NCBI RefSeq assembly: GCF_034653275.1
Contig: NZ_JAYEES010000003.1
Span: 744,001-808,000 of the forward strand
DNA length: 64,000 bases
DNA from: Nitrospirillum sp034653275
GTDB lineage: Bacteria; Pseudomonadota; Alphaproteobacteria; Azospirillales; Azospirillaceae
Reading direction: 5' to 3'
In this document: positions 26,965-36,225 of the stretch, piece by piece
Numbering within the stretch: the stretch's first letter is position 1
Layout: every line of letters starts with the position of its first letter
Made by a program: the position numbers and the translations under genes
The notes under the pieces: generated by a model
What the model was told of the DNA's origin: nothing
Database searches by the model: none
What the model saw: only the letters and a program-made list of their open reading frames with translations

Positions 26965-27198
26965 ATGGACGGGTTCCTGTCGATGGGCGGATACGCCGCC
27001 TATGTCTGGTCATCCTACGGGGCCGCGGCCGTGGTCCTGGTGGGCCTGCTGGTGCTGAGCCTGACCGGCCTGCGCCGGGTGGAACGCACCCTGGCCACGC
27101 TGGAGGCGGCCAAGCCCCGCCGCAGGCGCGAGCTGACGGCGGGCTCCCCACCCACCGGCGCCCCGGTTGTCGAGACTTCAGCCGGAGGGGTGCCATGA
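26965..27198 (+). CDS. ccmD: Heme exporter protein CcmD
   Basis: Small single-span protein that stabilises the CcmABC-CcmE complex. The 77-residue chain has the family start (MDGFLSMGGYAAYVWSSYG), one membrane helix (about 17-36) and a basic cytoplasmic tail (KPRRRRE). The tail beyond residue 55 is longer than in most homologues. It overlaps ccmE by four bases (ATGA). Confidence 0.88.
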   Translation: MDGFLSMGGYAAYVWSSYGAAAVVLVGLLVLSLTGLRRVERTLATLEAAKPRRRRELTAGSPPTGAPVVETSAGGVP

Positions 27199-27686
27199 CC
27201 CGCAAACGCCGCCGCCTGATGGTCCTGGTGTTGGCCCTATTGGGCCTGGGCACCGCCACGGCGCTGACCCTGTCGGCCTTCCGCGACAACATCGTCTTCT
27301 TCTACAGCCCGTCGGATCTGGCGGCCAAGCCGCCGGGGGCGCGCACGGTGCGCATCGGCGGGCTGGTCGAGGCCGGTAGCCTGAAGCGCGAGGGCGGCAT
27401 GACCGTCACCTTCCAGGTGACCGACACGGCCAAGTCGCTGCCCGTCACCTACACCGGCATCCTGCCCGACCTGTTCCGCGAGGGGCAGGGCGTGGTGGCG
27501 GAGGGCAAGCTGGGCGCCGACGGCGTGTTCACCGCGACCGAGCTGCTGGCCAAGCATGACGAGAAGTACATGCCGCCCGACGTGGCCGACGCCCTGAAGC
27601 GCGCCGGCCATCCCGGCAAACCCGGTGACGCGCCTGTCGCGGCGGGGGAGGAGCACCAGACCTCCACCCTGCGCACCAATCCCTGA
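27195..27686 (+). CDS. ccmE: Heme chaperone CcmE
   Basis: Periplasmic, membrane-anchored chaperone that covalently binds heme. The 163-residue product has an N-terminal anchor (residues 7-27), an OB-fold and the heme-binding motif LAKHDEKYMPP near residue 117-127 with the reactive His and the conserved Tyr. A hydrophilic C-terminal tail follows. It is coupled to ccmD and followed by ccmF after 23 bases. Confidence 0.96.
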   Translation: MTRKRRRLMVLVLALLGLGTATALTLSAFRDNIVFFYSPSDLAAKPPGARTVRIGGLVEAGSLKREGGMTVTFQVTDTAKSLPVTYTGILPDLFREGQGVVAEGKLGADGVFTATELLAKHDEKYMPPDVADALKRAGHPGKPGDAPVAAGEEHQTSTLRTNP

Positions 27687-27709
27687 ATGATGATCCCGGA
27701 CGACCGCCC

Positions 27710-29710
27710 ATGATCCCCGAGCTTGGACACTACGCGCTGGTTCTGGCGCTGGTCGTCGCCCTGGTGCAGTCGGTCATCCCCCTGTGGGGCGCGGTGCGGC
27801 GCGACGCCGCGATGATGGAGGTGGGGCGCACGGCGGCGTACTGCCAGTTCGCGGCGTTGGCGCTGGCCTTCGGCGCCCTGACCTATGCCCACGTCGTGTC
27901 GGATTTCAGCGTGCTGAACGTGGTGGAGAACAGCCACACCGACAAGCCCATGCTGTACAAGGTGGCCGGCGTCTGGGGCAACCATGAGGGCTCTTTGGTC
28001 CTGTGGGTCTTCATCCTGGCCCTGTTCGGCGCGATGGTGGCCGCCTTCGGCCGCAACCTGCCGGCCTCCTTGCGGGCGCGGGTGCTGGCGGTGCAGGGCA
28101 TGATCGGCGTGGGCTTCCTGTGGTTCATGGTCGCCACCAGCAATCCCTTCACCCGGGTGGATCCGGCACCGCTGAACGGCCACGACCTGAACCCGCTGTT
28201 GCAGGATCCGGGCCTGGCCTTTCATCCGCCCTTCCTCTACCTGGGCTATGTCGGTTTCTCGCTCTGCTTCTCCTTCGCCGCCGGCGCGCTGATCGAGGGG
28301 CGGGTGGACGCCGCCTGGGCGCGCTGGGTGCGGCCCTGGGCCCTGATCGCCTGGTCGTCGCTGACCCTGGGCATCGCCATGGGGTCGTGGTGGTCCTACT
28401 ACACCCTGGGCTGGGGCGGCTGGTGGTTCTGGGATCCGGTGGAAAACGCCAGCCTGATGCCCTGGCTGGCCGGGACGGCGCTGCTGCATTCCGCCATCGT
28501 GGTGGAAAAGCGCGACACGCTGAAAAGCTGGACCATCCTGCTGGCCATCGTCACCTTCACCCTGTCGCTCATGGGCACCTTCCTGGTGCGCTCCGGGGTG
28601 CTGACCTCCGTCCATGCCTTCGCGTCCGACCCGGCGCGCGGCGTCTTCATCCTGGCGCTGCTGGTGGTGGCGACGGGCGGCGGCCTGCTGCTTTACGCCC
28701 TGCGGGCCCCCATCCTGAAGGCCGGCGGCCTGTTCGCCCCCATCAGCCGCGAGGGCGGGCTGGTGCTGAACAACCTGCTGCTGTCCACCGCCTGCGCCAC
28801 CGTCTTCCTGGGCACCCTCTATCCCCTGTTCATGGATGCGGTCGGCGGGGGCAAGATTTCCATCGGGCCGCCCTTCTTCAACGCCACCTTCGTGCCCCTG
28901 ATGGTGCCGGTGGTGGGGGTGATGGCCCTGGGGCCGCTTCTGTCATGGAAGCGGGCGGACCTGGCCGGCGTGCTGGGGCGGCTGAAGATCGCAGCCCTGG
29001 CGGGTGTGCTGGCCGCACTGGCCGGCCTGTGGCTGGCGGGCACCAAGCCGGTGCTGGCCGTGCTGGCCCTGGGCCTGGCCGGCTGGGCCGTCATGGGCGC
29101 CATGGTGGACGTGGCCGACCGCGTCCGCCTCTTCCGCATGCCCCTGGGCGACAGCCTTTCCCGCGCCCGCCATCTGCCGCGCGGCGCCTGGGGCACCGCC
29201 ATCGCCCATGCCGGGCTGGGCGTGGCCGTGGCCGGCATGGTCGGCACCTCCGCCTGGACGACGGAGGCCATCCAGGTGCTGCACGTCCGCCAGTCGGTGG
29301 ACGTGGCCGGCTACAGCTTCCACCTGGACAGCGTGGCGGAGGCGCCGGGCCCCAACTACACCGCGCGGCGGGCCCAGCTGACCGTCACCCGCCACGGGGA
29401 TTTCGTGGCCACGCTGGCGCCGGAGCAGCGCTTCTACCCCGTCACCCGCATGACGACGACGGGGGCGGCCATCCACACCAATTTCTTCAGCGACCTCTAC
29501 GCCGTGGTGGGCGAGCCGGCGCCGGACGGCACCGGCTACAACACCCGCTTCTACCGCCATCCCCTGGTGCCGTGGATCTGGGTGGGCTCCATCCTGATGA
29601 TGGCCGGCGGCTTGGTCAGCCTGTCCGACCGCCGACTGCGCGTGGGCGTGCCGCTGAAGCGTGCCGTGCCCCGCGCCGCCGCCGCCGTTCCGCCGGCCCC
29701 CGCCGAATAA
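27710..29710 (+). CDS. ccmF: Heme lyase subunit CcmF
   Basis: Large membrane subunit of the cytochrome c heme ligation complex. The 666-residue, many-helix protein contains the WWD motif WGGWWFWDPVENASLMPW near 235-252 and conserved periplasmic His residues (for example FHPPFLY near 174 and LLHSA near 257). Ten bases separate it from ccmG, consistent with one transcript. Confidence 0.96.
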   Translation: MIPELGHYALVLALVVALVQSVIPLWGAVRRDAAMMEVGRTAAYCQFAALALAFGALTYAHVVSDFSVLNVVENSHTDKPMLYKVAGVWGNHEGSLVLWVFILALFGAMVAAFGRNLPASLRARVLAVQGMIGVGFLWFMVATSNPFTRVDPAPLNGHDLNPLLQDPGLAFHPPFLYLGYVGFSLCFSFAAGALIEGRVDAAWARWVRPWALIAWSSLTLGIAMGSWWSYYTLGWGGWWFWDPVENASLMPWLAGTALLHSAIVVEKRDTLKSWTILLAIVTFTLSLMGTFLVRSGVLTSVHAFASDPARGVFILALLVVATGGGLLLYALRAPILKAGGLFAPISREGGLVLNNLLLSTACATVFLGTLYPLFMDAVGGGKISIGPPFFNATFVPLMVPVVGVMALGPLLSWKRADLAGVLGRLKIAALAGVLAALAGLWLAGTKPVLAVLALGLAGWAVMGAMVDVADRVRLFRMPLGDSLSRARHLPRGAWGTAIAHAGLGVAVAGMVGTSAWTTEAIQVLHVRQSVDVAGYSFHLDSVAEAPGPNYTARRAQLTVTRHGDFVATLAPEQRFYPVTRMTTTGAAIHTNFFSDLYAVVGEPAPDGTGYNTRFYRHPLVPWIWVGSILMMAGGLVSLSDRRLRVGVPLKRAVPRAAAAVPPAPAE

Positions 29711-29720
29711 GGTCCCCCAC

Positions 29721-30281
29721 ATGCGCCGCCTGATGTTCCTGATCCCCCTGGTGCTGTTCCTGGGCCTGGCCGGCTGGTTCGCCGTGCGCCTGAAGCAGAT
29801 CGACCGGGGCGACACGCCCGACCGCCTGCCCTCCGTCATGATCGACAAGCCGGTGCCGGCCTTCGACCTGCCGCCCCTGGTCGAGGGGCAGCCGGGCGTG
29901 GCCGCCCGGGATCTGGGGCCCAGCGCGGGTGAAAGCGGTAAAGTCCGGCTGGTCAACTTCTGGGCCAGCTGGTGCGCGCCCTGCCGGTCGGAACACCCCA
30001 TCCTCATGCGCCTGGCGGGGCAGGGGGTGGACATCCGCGGCATCGACTACAAGGACAAGGCGGCCGACGGCCAGGCCATCCTGGCCCGCGACGGCAACCC
30101 CTACGCCGCCGTGGCCCGGGACGAAAATGGCCGCACCGCCATCGATTTCGGCGTCTACGGCGTGCCGGAAACCTATGTCATCGACCGCCAGGGCCGCATC
30201 CGCTACCGCCAGGTGGGGCCCATCACCCCGCAGGATTTGCAGAACCGCATCCTGCCGCTGATCAATGAGCTGTCGAAATGA
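29721..30281 (+). CDS. ccmG: Thiol:disulfide interchange protein CcmG/DsbE
   Basis: Periplasmic membrane-anchored thioredoxin that reduces apocytochrome c or CcmH. The 186-residue product has an N-terminal anchor (about 3-20), the redox motif WASWCAPCRSE near 75-85 and a cis-proline region GVPETYVID near 143. ATG 29721 follows ccmF directly; an upstream in-frame start inside ccmF is unlikely. Its stop overlaps the first possible ccmH start (ATGA). Confidence 0.95.
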   Translation: MRRLMFLIPLVLFLGLAGWFAVRLKQIDRGDTPDRLPSVMIDKPVPAFDLPPLVEGQPGVAARDLGPSAGESGKVRLVNFWASWCAPCRSEHPILMRLAGQGVDIRGIDYKDKAADGQAILARDGNPYAAVARDENGRTAIDFGVYGVPETYVIDRQGRIRYRQVGPITPQDLQNRILPLINELSK

Positions 30282-30958
30282 GGCGGGCGCAAAGGATACA
30301 TGCGGTGTCTGATCGTAACCGCTCAAACACCGCCCCTCAGGCGCCGGGCGCTCGCATCCGCGGGCTTGGCTTGTCCTCAGTTTCCAGTCCACTCCGTTCC
30401 CCGGAAACTTCCGGCGGCCCCGGTTGGGGCCTACAGCGGCACAAGTTGAAACTTCGTGCCGCTGACGCGAAGCGGGCATTGGCTGCGCTGGTCCTCGCGG
30501 CCACGCTGCTGTCCGGCCCCCTGGCCCGCGCCGTGCAGCCGGACGAGATGTTGGCCGACCCGGCCATGGAGGCTCGGGCGCGCGCCATTTCCAAGGATTT
30601 GCGCTGCCTGGTCTGCCAGAACCAGTCCATCGACGACAGCGACGCGCCCCTGGCCCGCGATCTGCGCCTGCTGCTGCGCGAGCGGCTGGTGAAGGGCGAT
30701 ACGGACGCCCAGGCCGTGGCCTACCTGACCGACCGCTATGGCGACTACGTCCTGCTGCGCCCGCCGGTGCGGCCGGCCACATATCTGCTGTGGTTCGGGC
30801 CCTTCGTCCTGCTGGTCGGGGGTGGCGGCATCCTGCTGTGGCGGGGCCGGCGCGGGTCGTTGGGGGCGGAGGCGGTGGCGCCGCCCCTGACGGCGGAGGA
30901 AAAGGCCCATTTGGCCCTGCTGATGCGTGATGAGGACGAAGGGAAGGGGCGGCCATGA
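30278..30958 (+). CDS. ccmH: Cytochrome c maturation protein CcmH, with repeat-derived N-terminal extension
   Basis: Periplasmic reductant of apocytochrome heme-binding cysteines. The mature part has the signature LRCLVCQNQSIDDSDAPLARDLR, then a single C-terminal membrane span. The signal peptide is KRALAALVLAATLLSGPLARA. From the coupled ATG at 30278 about 60 extra residues precede the signal peptide, and most are encoded by a copy of the dispersed three-hairpin repeat (30335-30433). Either the extension is translated or initiation moved downstream (for example TTG 30446). Domain and context make the assignment firm, but the start does not. Confidence 0.9.
   Translation: MRRAQRIHAVSDRNRSNTAPQAPGARIRGLGLSSVSSPLRSPETSGGPGWGLQRHKLKLRAADAKRALAALVLAATLLSGPLARAVQPDEMLADPAMEARARAISKDLRCLVCQNQSIDDSDAPLARDLRLLLRERLVKGDTDAQAVAYLTDRYGDYVLLRPPVRPATYLLWFGPFVLLVGGGGILLWRGRRGSLGAEAVAPPLTAEEKAHLALLMRDEDEGKGRP
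30335..30433 (+). repeat. Dispersed three-hairpin repeat, copy B (inside 5' frame of ccmH)
   Basis: Hairpin 1 is CTCGC-ATCC-GCGGG (30351-30364). Hairpin 2 pairs AGTTTCC (30379-30385) with GGAAACT (30403-30409). Hairpin 3 is GGCCCC-GGTT-GGGGCC (30416-30431). Stem letters differ from the other copies yet remain paired. It is open in the ccmH frame. Confidence 0.85.
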
Positions 30959-32598
30959 TGGCGTTCTGGATCGCCGCCGCCCTGCTGACGGCGGGTGTCC
31001 TGCTGGCGCTGCTGCGCCCGCTGATGGTGGCGCGCAAGGCGGAGGCCGGTGGCTCGCCCGAGGTCGACATCTATAAGGATCAGCTGGCGGAAATTGAGCG
31101 CGACGTGGCGCGCGGCCTGCTGACCGACGACCAGGCGGCCGCAGCACGGACGGAGGTCAGCCGGCGCCTGCTGGCGGCCGACGCGCGCGCGAAGTCGGCA
31201 CCGGCGGCGCCCGCGATGCCGGCGAAGCCTTCCCGCAAGCTGGCCACGGCGCTCATGGCCGCCGTGCCGCTGCTGGCCATGGGCATCTACCTGCGCCTGG
31301 GCAGCCCCGACCTGCCGGGTCAGCCGGCGGGGGCGCGCACCGACCAGACCGCCGGCGTGCAGGCCCAGGCGGTGTTGAAGACCCTGCTGACCCGGGTCAC
31401 CGAGAACCCCAGGGATCTGGAGGCGTGGAAGGCCCTGGCCACCGCCCAGGGCATGACCGGCCAGAACGACAAGGCCGCCGCCTCCTGGGCCAAGGCCGTG
31501 GACCTGGCCCCGGACGACGCCAACCTGCAGGCCTCGCGCGCCGAGGCGCTGGTGCTGTCGGCCGATGGCGTGGTGGGGCCGGAAGCCAAGCAGGCGCTGG
31601 CCAAGGCCCTGGCGCTGAACCCCAAGGAACCCCGCGCGCGCTACTACGACGGCTTGGCCGTGCGCCAGGCGGGCGACCTCAAGGGCGCCATCACCCGCTG
31701 GTCCGCCCTGCTGTCGGAAAGCCCGGCCGATGCCCCCTGGGTGCCCTTCCTGCGCGGACAGCTGGGTGAAACGGCGACCGAGGCCGGCATGGACCCGGCG
31801 GCGGTGACGCCGCAGCCCCTCCCGCCCGCAGGGCCCCCGGCTGGTCCGCCCGTCGGTCCGGCGCTCAACGCCACCGCGCCCGGCCCGACGGCGGACGACA
31901 TCGCCGCCGCCTCCACCCTGTCCAGCGGCGATCGCAACGCCATGATCCAGGGCATGGTCCAGCGCCTGGCCGACCGGCTCAAAACCCAGCCCGACGATGC
32001 CGAGGGCTGGTCGCGCCTGGCCCGCGCCTATCGTGTCCTGGGGCAGAACGACAAGGCGGCGGAGGCCGAGGCCAACGCCAAGCGCTATGGCGGCGGCACC
32101 GCCGGCGCGCCCGCTGGCGCCGTTCCACCCGGCATGCCCGACCCCGCCACCATGACGCCGGAACAGCGGTCGGCCACGGTGAAGTCGCTGTTGGCCCAGT
32201 TCCAGGCGGCGGCGGAGAAGGAGCCGGACAAGCCAGAGGGCTGGGCACGCCTGGCTCAGGCCTATGAGGCGACGGGCGACGTGGCCAAGACGCGGGAGGC
32301 GTGGGCCAAGGCCGTGGCCGCCGCGCCCGACGATGCCGAGATCAACCTGGCCTACGCCCGCGTGCTGCTGCCAGCCGACGGCGGCCATCCGCCGCCGGCC
32401 TTCTTCACCGCCCTGCGGGTGGTGCTGAAGTCCTCCCCCAACAACCCCCAGGCCCTGTGGTACCTGGGCCTGGACGCGGTGGAGGGGGGACGCAAGGCCG
32501 AGGCCAAGGATCTGTGGGGGCGTCTGCTGCCCCTGCTGCCCGAGGGCTCCGACGATCGCAAGGAGCTGGAGGGACGGCTGAAGGCGCTGGGCTCCTGA
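30955..32598 (+). CDS. ccmI: Cytochrome c biogenesis protein CcmI
   Basis: Membrane-anchored apocytochrome c chaperone. The 547-residue product has two N-terminal membrane helices (about 3-20 and 100-117) with a coiled segment between them (VDIYKDQLAEIERDVARGLL), then TPR repeats (about 130-260 and 320-520) separated by a proline-rich linker (about 280-310). It is coupled to ccmH by ATGA overlap and ends the ccm run. The roughly 200 bases after it hold nothing I can identify. Confidence 0.93.
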   Translation: MMAFWIAAALLTAGVLLALLRPLMVARKAEAGGSPEVDIYKDQLAEIERDVARGLLTDDQAAAARTEVSRRLLAADARAKSAPAAPAMPAKPSRKLATALMAAVPLLAMGIYLRLGSPDLPGQPAGARTDQTAGVQAQAVLKTLLTRVTENPRDLEAWKALATAQGMTGQNDKAAASWAKAVDLAPDDANLQASRAEALVLSADGVVGPEAKQALAKALALNPKEPRARYYDGLAVRQAGDLKGAITRWSALLSESPADAPWVPFLRGQLGETATEAGMDPAAVTPQPLPPAGPPAGPPVGPALNATAPGPTADDIAAASTLSSGDRNAMIQGMVQRLADRLKTQPDDAEGWSRLARAYRVLGQNDKAAEAEANAKRYGGGTAGAPAGAVPPGMPDPATMTPEQRSATVKSLLAQFQAAAEKEPDKPEGWARLAQAYEATGDVAKTREAWAKAVAAAPDDAEINLAYARVLLPADGGHPPPAFFTALRVVLKSSPNNPQALWYLGLDAVEGGRKAEAKDLWGRLLPLLPEGSDDRKELEGRLKALGS

Positions 32599-32799
32599 GT
32601 CGTTTAGCGGCTTGATCCTACAGGGGTAATCCCAAGGTGCGGCGCGGGGTGCGGCTGGTGCGACACCCTATCCCTCGGGTTGGTGCCAAGGGCGGTGCAA
32701 ACCACAGGTGAATGACCTAAAGTGCGGGTATTGCCCCGTTTCGCCGGCGCCGCCCTATCCTTGCGGCATACGGCCCCGTCTCAGGATCCCCTTTCCGCG

Positions 32800-33666
32800 A
32801 TGAACGAATCGTCCCCCTTGCCTTCCGCCGCCGGTCTGGCCGGCGTGGTGGATGAGCATCTCCGGTGGATCGGTCAGTGGCACCGCGCGGCCTTCTTCAA
32901 CTTGGGCGATGGCGCCCCCCTGCCCACGCCGGTGGCTTTCCCCGCCTGGGTGCGCGGCGCTTCTGGCAGCGAGCTGGCGGACCAGCCGGCCATCGACCGC
33001 CTGATCTCCCTGCACGACCAGATGCACCGCATGGCCCGTCTGGTGCACATGCGGGCCTGCGAGGGCCAGCCGCCGTCGCTGGCCGCCTACGAGGCGGTGA
33101 TCGAGAAGTTCGACGAGTTCATGCTGCTGCTGCGCCGTATCGAACGGGCGTTCAGCGTGGCCGGCAGCGGCATCGACCCGCTGACCGGCCTGCGCAACCG
33201 CACCGGCCTGCGCGAGGAGATGGAGCGCGAGGTCAACCGCTACCGCCGCACCGGCCGGCCGTTCTGCGTGGCGCTGTGCGACCTCGACAAGTTCAAGTCG
33301 GTCAACGACACCTATGGGCATGAGGCCGGCGACCGCGTGCTGATGGCAGCGGCCGGTGCGGTGAACCAGGGCATCCGCAGCTTCGACGAGGCCTTCCGCC
33401 TGGGGGGCGAGGAAATCCTGATCCTGCTGAAGGACGCCACCATCATGGACGGCTACGCCGTGGTGGAACGGTTGCGGCAGGATATGGAGACGCTGTCGGT
33501 CGCCATCGGCGGCGGGCGCGCCATCCGCTTCACCGCCAGCTTCGGCCTGGCCGAGGCGCGGCCGGACTGCGATCCGGAGGACTTGGTGGCGGAGGCCGAC
33601 GCCGCCCTCTACACCGCCAAGCGCCAGGGCCGCAACCAGGTGGTGCGCGCGACCCCGCCGGTGTGA
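32800..33666 (+). CDS. Diguanylate cyclase with N-terminal CZB-like sensor
   Basis: Makes cyclic di-GMP. The C-terminal GGDEF domain (about residues 125-285) has the variant active-site motif GGEEI, the substrate region DPLTGLRNR, and an inhibitory RxxD site (RSFD) five residues before the active loop. The N-terminal half contains spaced His residues (EHLRWIGQWHRAAF, LISLHDQMHRMARLVHMRAC) resembling the zinc-binding CZB domain of DgcZ-type cyclases; this is inferred. ATG 32800 is chosen over a GTG at 32722 because the earlier residues are unstructured. Confidence 0.9.
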   Translation: MNESSPLPSAAGLAGVVDEHLRWIGQWHRAAFFNLGDGAPLPTPVAFPAWVRGASGSELADQPAIDRLISLHDQMHRMARLVHMRACEGQPPSLAAYEAVIEKFDEFMLLLRRIERAFSVAGSGIDPLTGLRNRTGLREEMEREVNRYRRTGRPFCVALCDLDKFKSVNDTYGHEAGDRVLMAAAGAVNQGIRSFDEAFRLGGEEILILLKDATIMDGYAVVERLRQDMETLSVAIGGGRAIRFTASFGLAEARPDCDPEDLVAEADAALYTAKRQGRNQVVRATPPV

Positions 33667-33895
33667 GCCGGGCCTGGCGACACATGCGCCCCCATCCCGC
33701 GTCCCGGCCCCGCATCTTGGCCCCGCGCACCTGCCATGAGGCTTGACCGCTTGGTCAGGATCGCCCGCCTGGGGTAACCGGTCGCCTCATTCGGGCGGTC
33801 GGACCCCGTTCCTCGCGTCGCCATGGTGGCGCTTGGCCGCCGGGTCCGCTAGCTTGGAACCAATTCCACCGCTTATATCCCTGGTCCTGCCGCCC

Positions 33896-34546
33896 ATGCG
33901 CACCGTCCCCGAATTCCCCAACCTGTTCATCGCCGACCATCCGCTGATCCAGCACAAGCTGTCGCACATGCGGGACAAGCGGCGGTCCACCATGGGCTTC
34001 CGCCAGCTGCTGCGCGAGATCGCCCTGCTGATGGGCTATGAGCTGACGCGCGACCTGCCGTTGACCACGGAACGGATCGAGACGCCGCTGGTGGAAATGG
34101 ACGCGCCTGTGATCGAAGGCAAGAAGGTCGCCGTCGTTCCCATCCTGCGCGCCGGCCTGGTGATGGCCGAGGGATTGCTGGAGCTGATGCCCGGCGCGCG
34201 CGAAGGCCACATCGGCCTCTACCGCGACCATGAGACCAAGCAGCCGGTGGAATACTTGGTGAAGCTGCCGGCCGCGGCCGGCCGCACCTTCATCCTGGTC
34301 GATCCCATGCTGGCCACCGGCAACTCCGCCGTGCACGCGGTCGACGTGCTGAACCGCCACGGCGTGGCCGATGACCAGATCCGCTTCATGGCCCTGGTGT
34401 CGGCGCCGGAAGGCGTGCGCGTCTTCCACGACGCCCATCCGGAGGTGAAGGTCTACACCGCCGCCCTGGACAGCCACCTGACCGACGACGCCTACATCGT
34501 TCCCGGCCTGGGTGACGCGGGCGACCGGTTGTTCGGGACGAAGTAG
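33896..34546 (+). CDS. upp: Uracil phosphoribosyltransferase
   Basis: Salvages uracil with PRPP to UMP. The 216-residue product has the family start (FPNLFIADHPLIQHKLSHMRDKRRST), the PRPP loop LVDPMLATGNSA near 130-141 and the uracil-binding C-terminus YIVPGLGDAGDRLFGTK. ATG 33896 is chosen because the upstream open stretch (from 33743) has no homology features. The gap from 33667 holds no other gene. A terminator follows. Confidence 0.97.
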   Translation: MRTVPEFPNLFIADHPLIQHKLSHMRDKRRSTMGFRQLLREIALLMGYELTRDLPLTTERIETPLVEMDAPVIEGKKVAVVPILRAGLVMAEGLLELMPGAREGHIGLYRDHETKQPVEYLVKLPAAAGRTFILVDPMLATGNSAVHAVDVLNRHGVADDQIRFMALVSAPEGVRVFHDAHPEVKVYTAALDSHLTDDAYIVPGLGDAGDRLFGTK

Positions 34547-34566
34547 CATCGGGCCCTTTGAAAGGC

Positions 34567-34596
34567 GCCGGTGGGCCTACGCTCACCGGCATTTTC
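34567..34596 (+). terminator. Rho-independent terminator of upp
   Basis: A 7-bp stem GCCGGTG / CACCGGC (34567-34573 with 34584-34590) is followed by ATTTTC, 20 bases after the upp stop. It overlaps the end of the convergent small gene. Confidence 0.7.
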
Positions 34597-34924
34597 ATTC
34601 GTTTACTGATTTCGCCCCGTTTTCGATCTCCGCCAGGCAATGGGCGCAGACACAACTCCGACCAGGCAGCGCGTCGTAGGCTGCCTCGAACCTTTCCATC
34701 CGACCGTCGGTCGACACGACAATGTCTTGGATGGGCAACTGGCTTAGGCTGCTGAAGGTTTCGAACCCAAGGACATTGTAACACTCCTGGCAAACCAGCA
34801 GGGTGTTCAGGATGGTAAGGCGATGGCCGGTGGGTGCCTTCCCGTCGCCGATCTGGCGGGCGATATGTCCGCAGGTCTCGACGAATCCGCCGCGTCCGTG
34901 CTTTTCATAAATCAAGATGCCCAT
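34595..34924 (-). CDS. Small hypothetical protein with cysteine pairs
   Basis: Not recognised. The 109-residue product has two CxxC pairs (VCQECYN near residues 44-50 and VCAHCLAE near 91-98), which would suit a zinc knuckle, and no signal peptide. Its base composition is lower in GC than its neighbours, hinting at recent acquisition. It begins 11 bases after the stop of the CNNM-type gene, so it may be the second gene of that transcript. Confidence 0.55.
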   Translation of the reverse strand: MGILIYEKHGRGGFVETCGHIARQIGDGKAPTGHRLTILNTLLVCQECYNVLGFETFSSLSQLPIQDIVVSTDGRMERFEAAYDALPGRSCVCAHCLAEIENGAKSVNE

Positions 34925-34935
34925 TAGCGCGGTCC

Positions 34936-36225
34936 TTACTCCGCCGGCGGGATCACCAGGATCTTGTCGATGCGGCGGCCGTCCATGTCCACCACCTCGA
35001 ACCGGTATCCCGCGTGGCTGATGCCTTCGCCCACGCGGGGCAGGTGGCCCAGCTTGAACAGCAGGAAGCCAGCCAGGGTCAGGTAATCGCCCCCATCGCG
35101 CAGGCCCGGCAGATCCAGGACGTGCGACGCCTCATCGATGTCCATGCGGCCGTCGATCAGCATGGACCCGTCCTCGCGCCGCACGAACTCATCCTCGTCG
35201 ACGTCGTGCGCCTCGGGCAGATCGCCGGCGATGGACTCGAGGATATCGGTCAGGGTGACGATGCCCTCGGCGCTGCCGTACTCGTCCACCACCAGGGCCA
35301 TCTGCTGGCCGGAGGAGCGGAACAGTTCCAGCAGGCGCATGACCTGGGTGCCGTCGTGGACGATCAGGGCGGGGTTGGCCAGCTTGCCCAGATCCGGCGT
35401 CTCGCCCGCCAGCACGGCGTCCAGCACGGCCTTGGCGTGCAGCACGCCCACCACCTCGTCCAGGCTGCCGCGGCAGATGGGGAAGCGGCTGTGGTGGCTT
35501 TCCTGGATTTCCTTGGTCAGCTGGTCGACGCTGTCGTTCAGGTCCAGCCACATGACGTCCAGGCGCGGGGTCATGATGGCGCGCGCCGGCCGGTCGGACA
35601 GGCCCAGCACGCCTTCGATCATGCGCTTCTCCTCCGGCTCGAACACGCCGGCGGCGGTGCCCTCCGCGATCAGGCTCTTCACCTCTTCCTCGGTGACGGC
35701 GTTCTCCGGCTTGCCGGCGGCGCCGAACAGCTTCAGCACCAGCTCGGTGGCGGCCCCCAGGAACCAGGCCACGGGCGATGCCACGCGCGACAGGCCCAGC
35801 AGGAAGGGCGCGGTCAGCACGGCGATGCGCTCGGTCGCGAACAGGGCCAGGCGCTTGGGCACCAGTTCGCCCACGATCAGCGACAGCAGGGTGATGCACA
35901 CCACCACCAGGGCCACGGCGATGCTGTCGGCGTGCGGCGCCAGGGCCGGGATGGTCGCCAGGCTTTCCGCCAGCGGGCCCGACAGGGTGGCGCTGCCGAA
36001 GGCACCTTCCACGATGGCGATCATGGTGATGCCGATCTGCACCGTGGACAGGAAGTGCGAGGGGCTTTCCTGCAGGGCCAGGGCCGTGCGGGCCCCGCGT
36101 TGCCCCTTCTCCGCCAGCGCGGTCAGCCGGCTGCGCCGGGCGGACAGGACGGCCAGTTCGGACATGGCGAAAAAGCCGTTCAGCAGGATCAGCAGAACCA
36201 GGATGGCGACTTGCAGGTAAAGCAT
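34936..36225 (-). CDS. CNNM/CorC-HlyC family membrane protein with CBS domains
   Basis: Putative Mg2+/Co2+ efflux or regulatory protein (often annotated hemolysin-like). The product has a DUF21 transmembrane domain (about residues 1-190: LLILLNGFFAMSELAVLSARRSR, LSLIVGELVPKRLAL), a CBS pair (about 205-330: RAIMTPRLDVMWLD, ALVVDEYGSAEGIVTLTDILE) and a C-terminal CorC_HlyC domain (FEVVDMDGRRIDKILV). ATG 36225 matches homologue starts; ATG 36279 in the same frame would add 18 residues. Confidence 0.9.
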   Translation of the reverse strand: MLYLQVAILVLLILLNGFFAMSELAVLSARRSRLTALAEKGQRGARTALALQESPSHFLSTVQIGITMIAIVEGAFGSATLSGPLAESLATIPALAPHADSIAVALVVVCITLLSLIVGELVPKRLALFATERIAVLTAPFLLGLSRVASPVAWFLGAATELVLKLFGAAGKPENAVTEEEVKSLIAEGTAAGVFEPEEKRMIEGVLGLSDRPARAIMTPRLDVMWLDLNDSVDQLTKEIQESHHSRFPICRGSLDEVVGVLHAKAVLDAVLAGETPDLGKLANPALIVHDGTQVMRLLELFRSSGQQMALVVDEYGSAEGIVTLTDILESIAGDLPEAHDVDEDEFVRREDGSMLIDGRMDIDEASHVLDLPGLRDGGDYLTLAGFLLFKLGHLPRVGEGISHAGYRFEVVDMDGRRIDKILVIPPAE

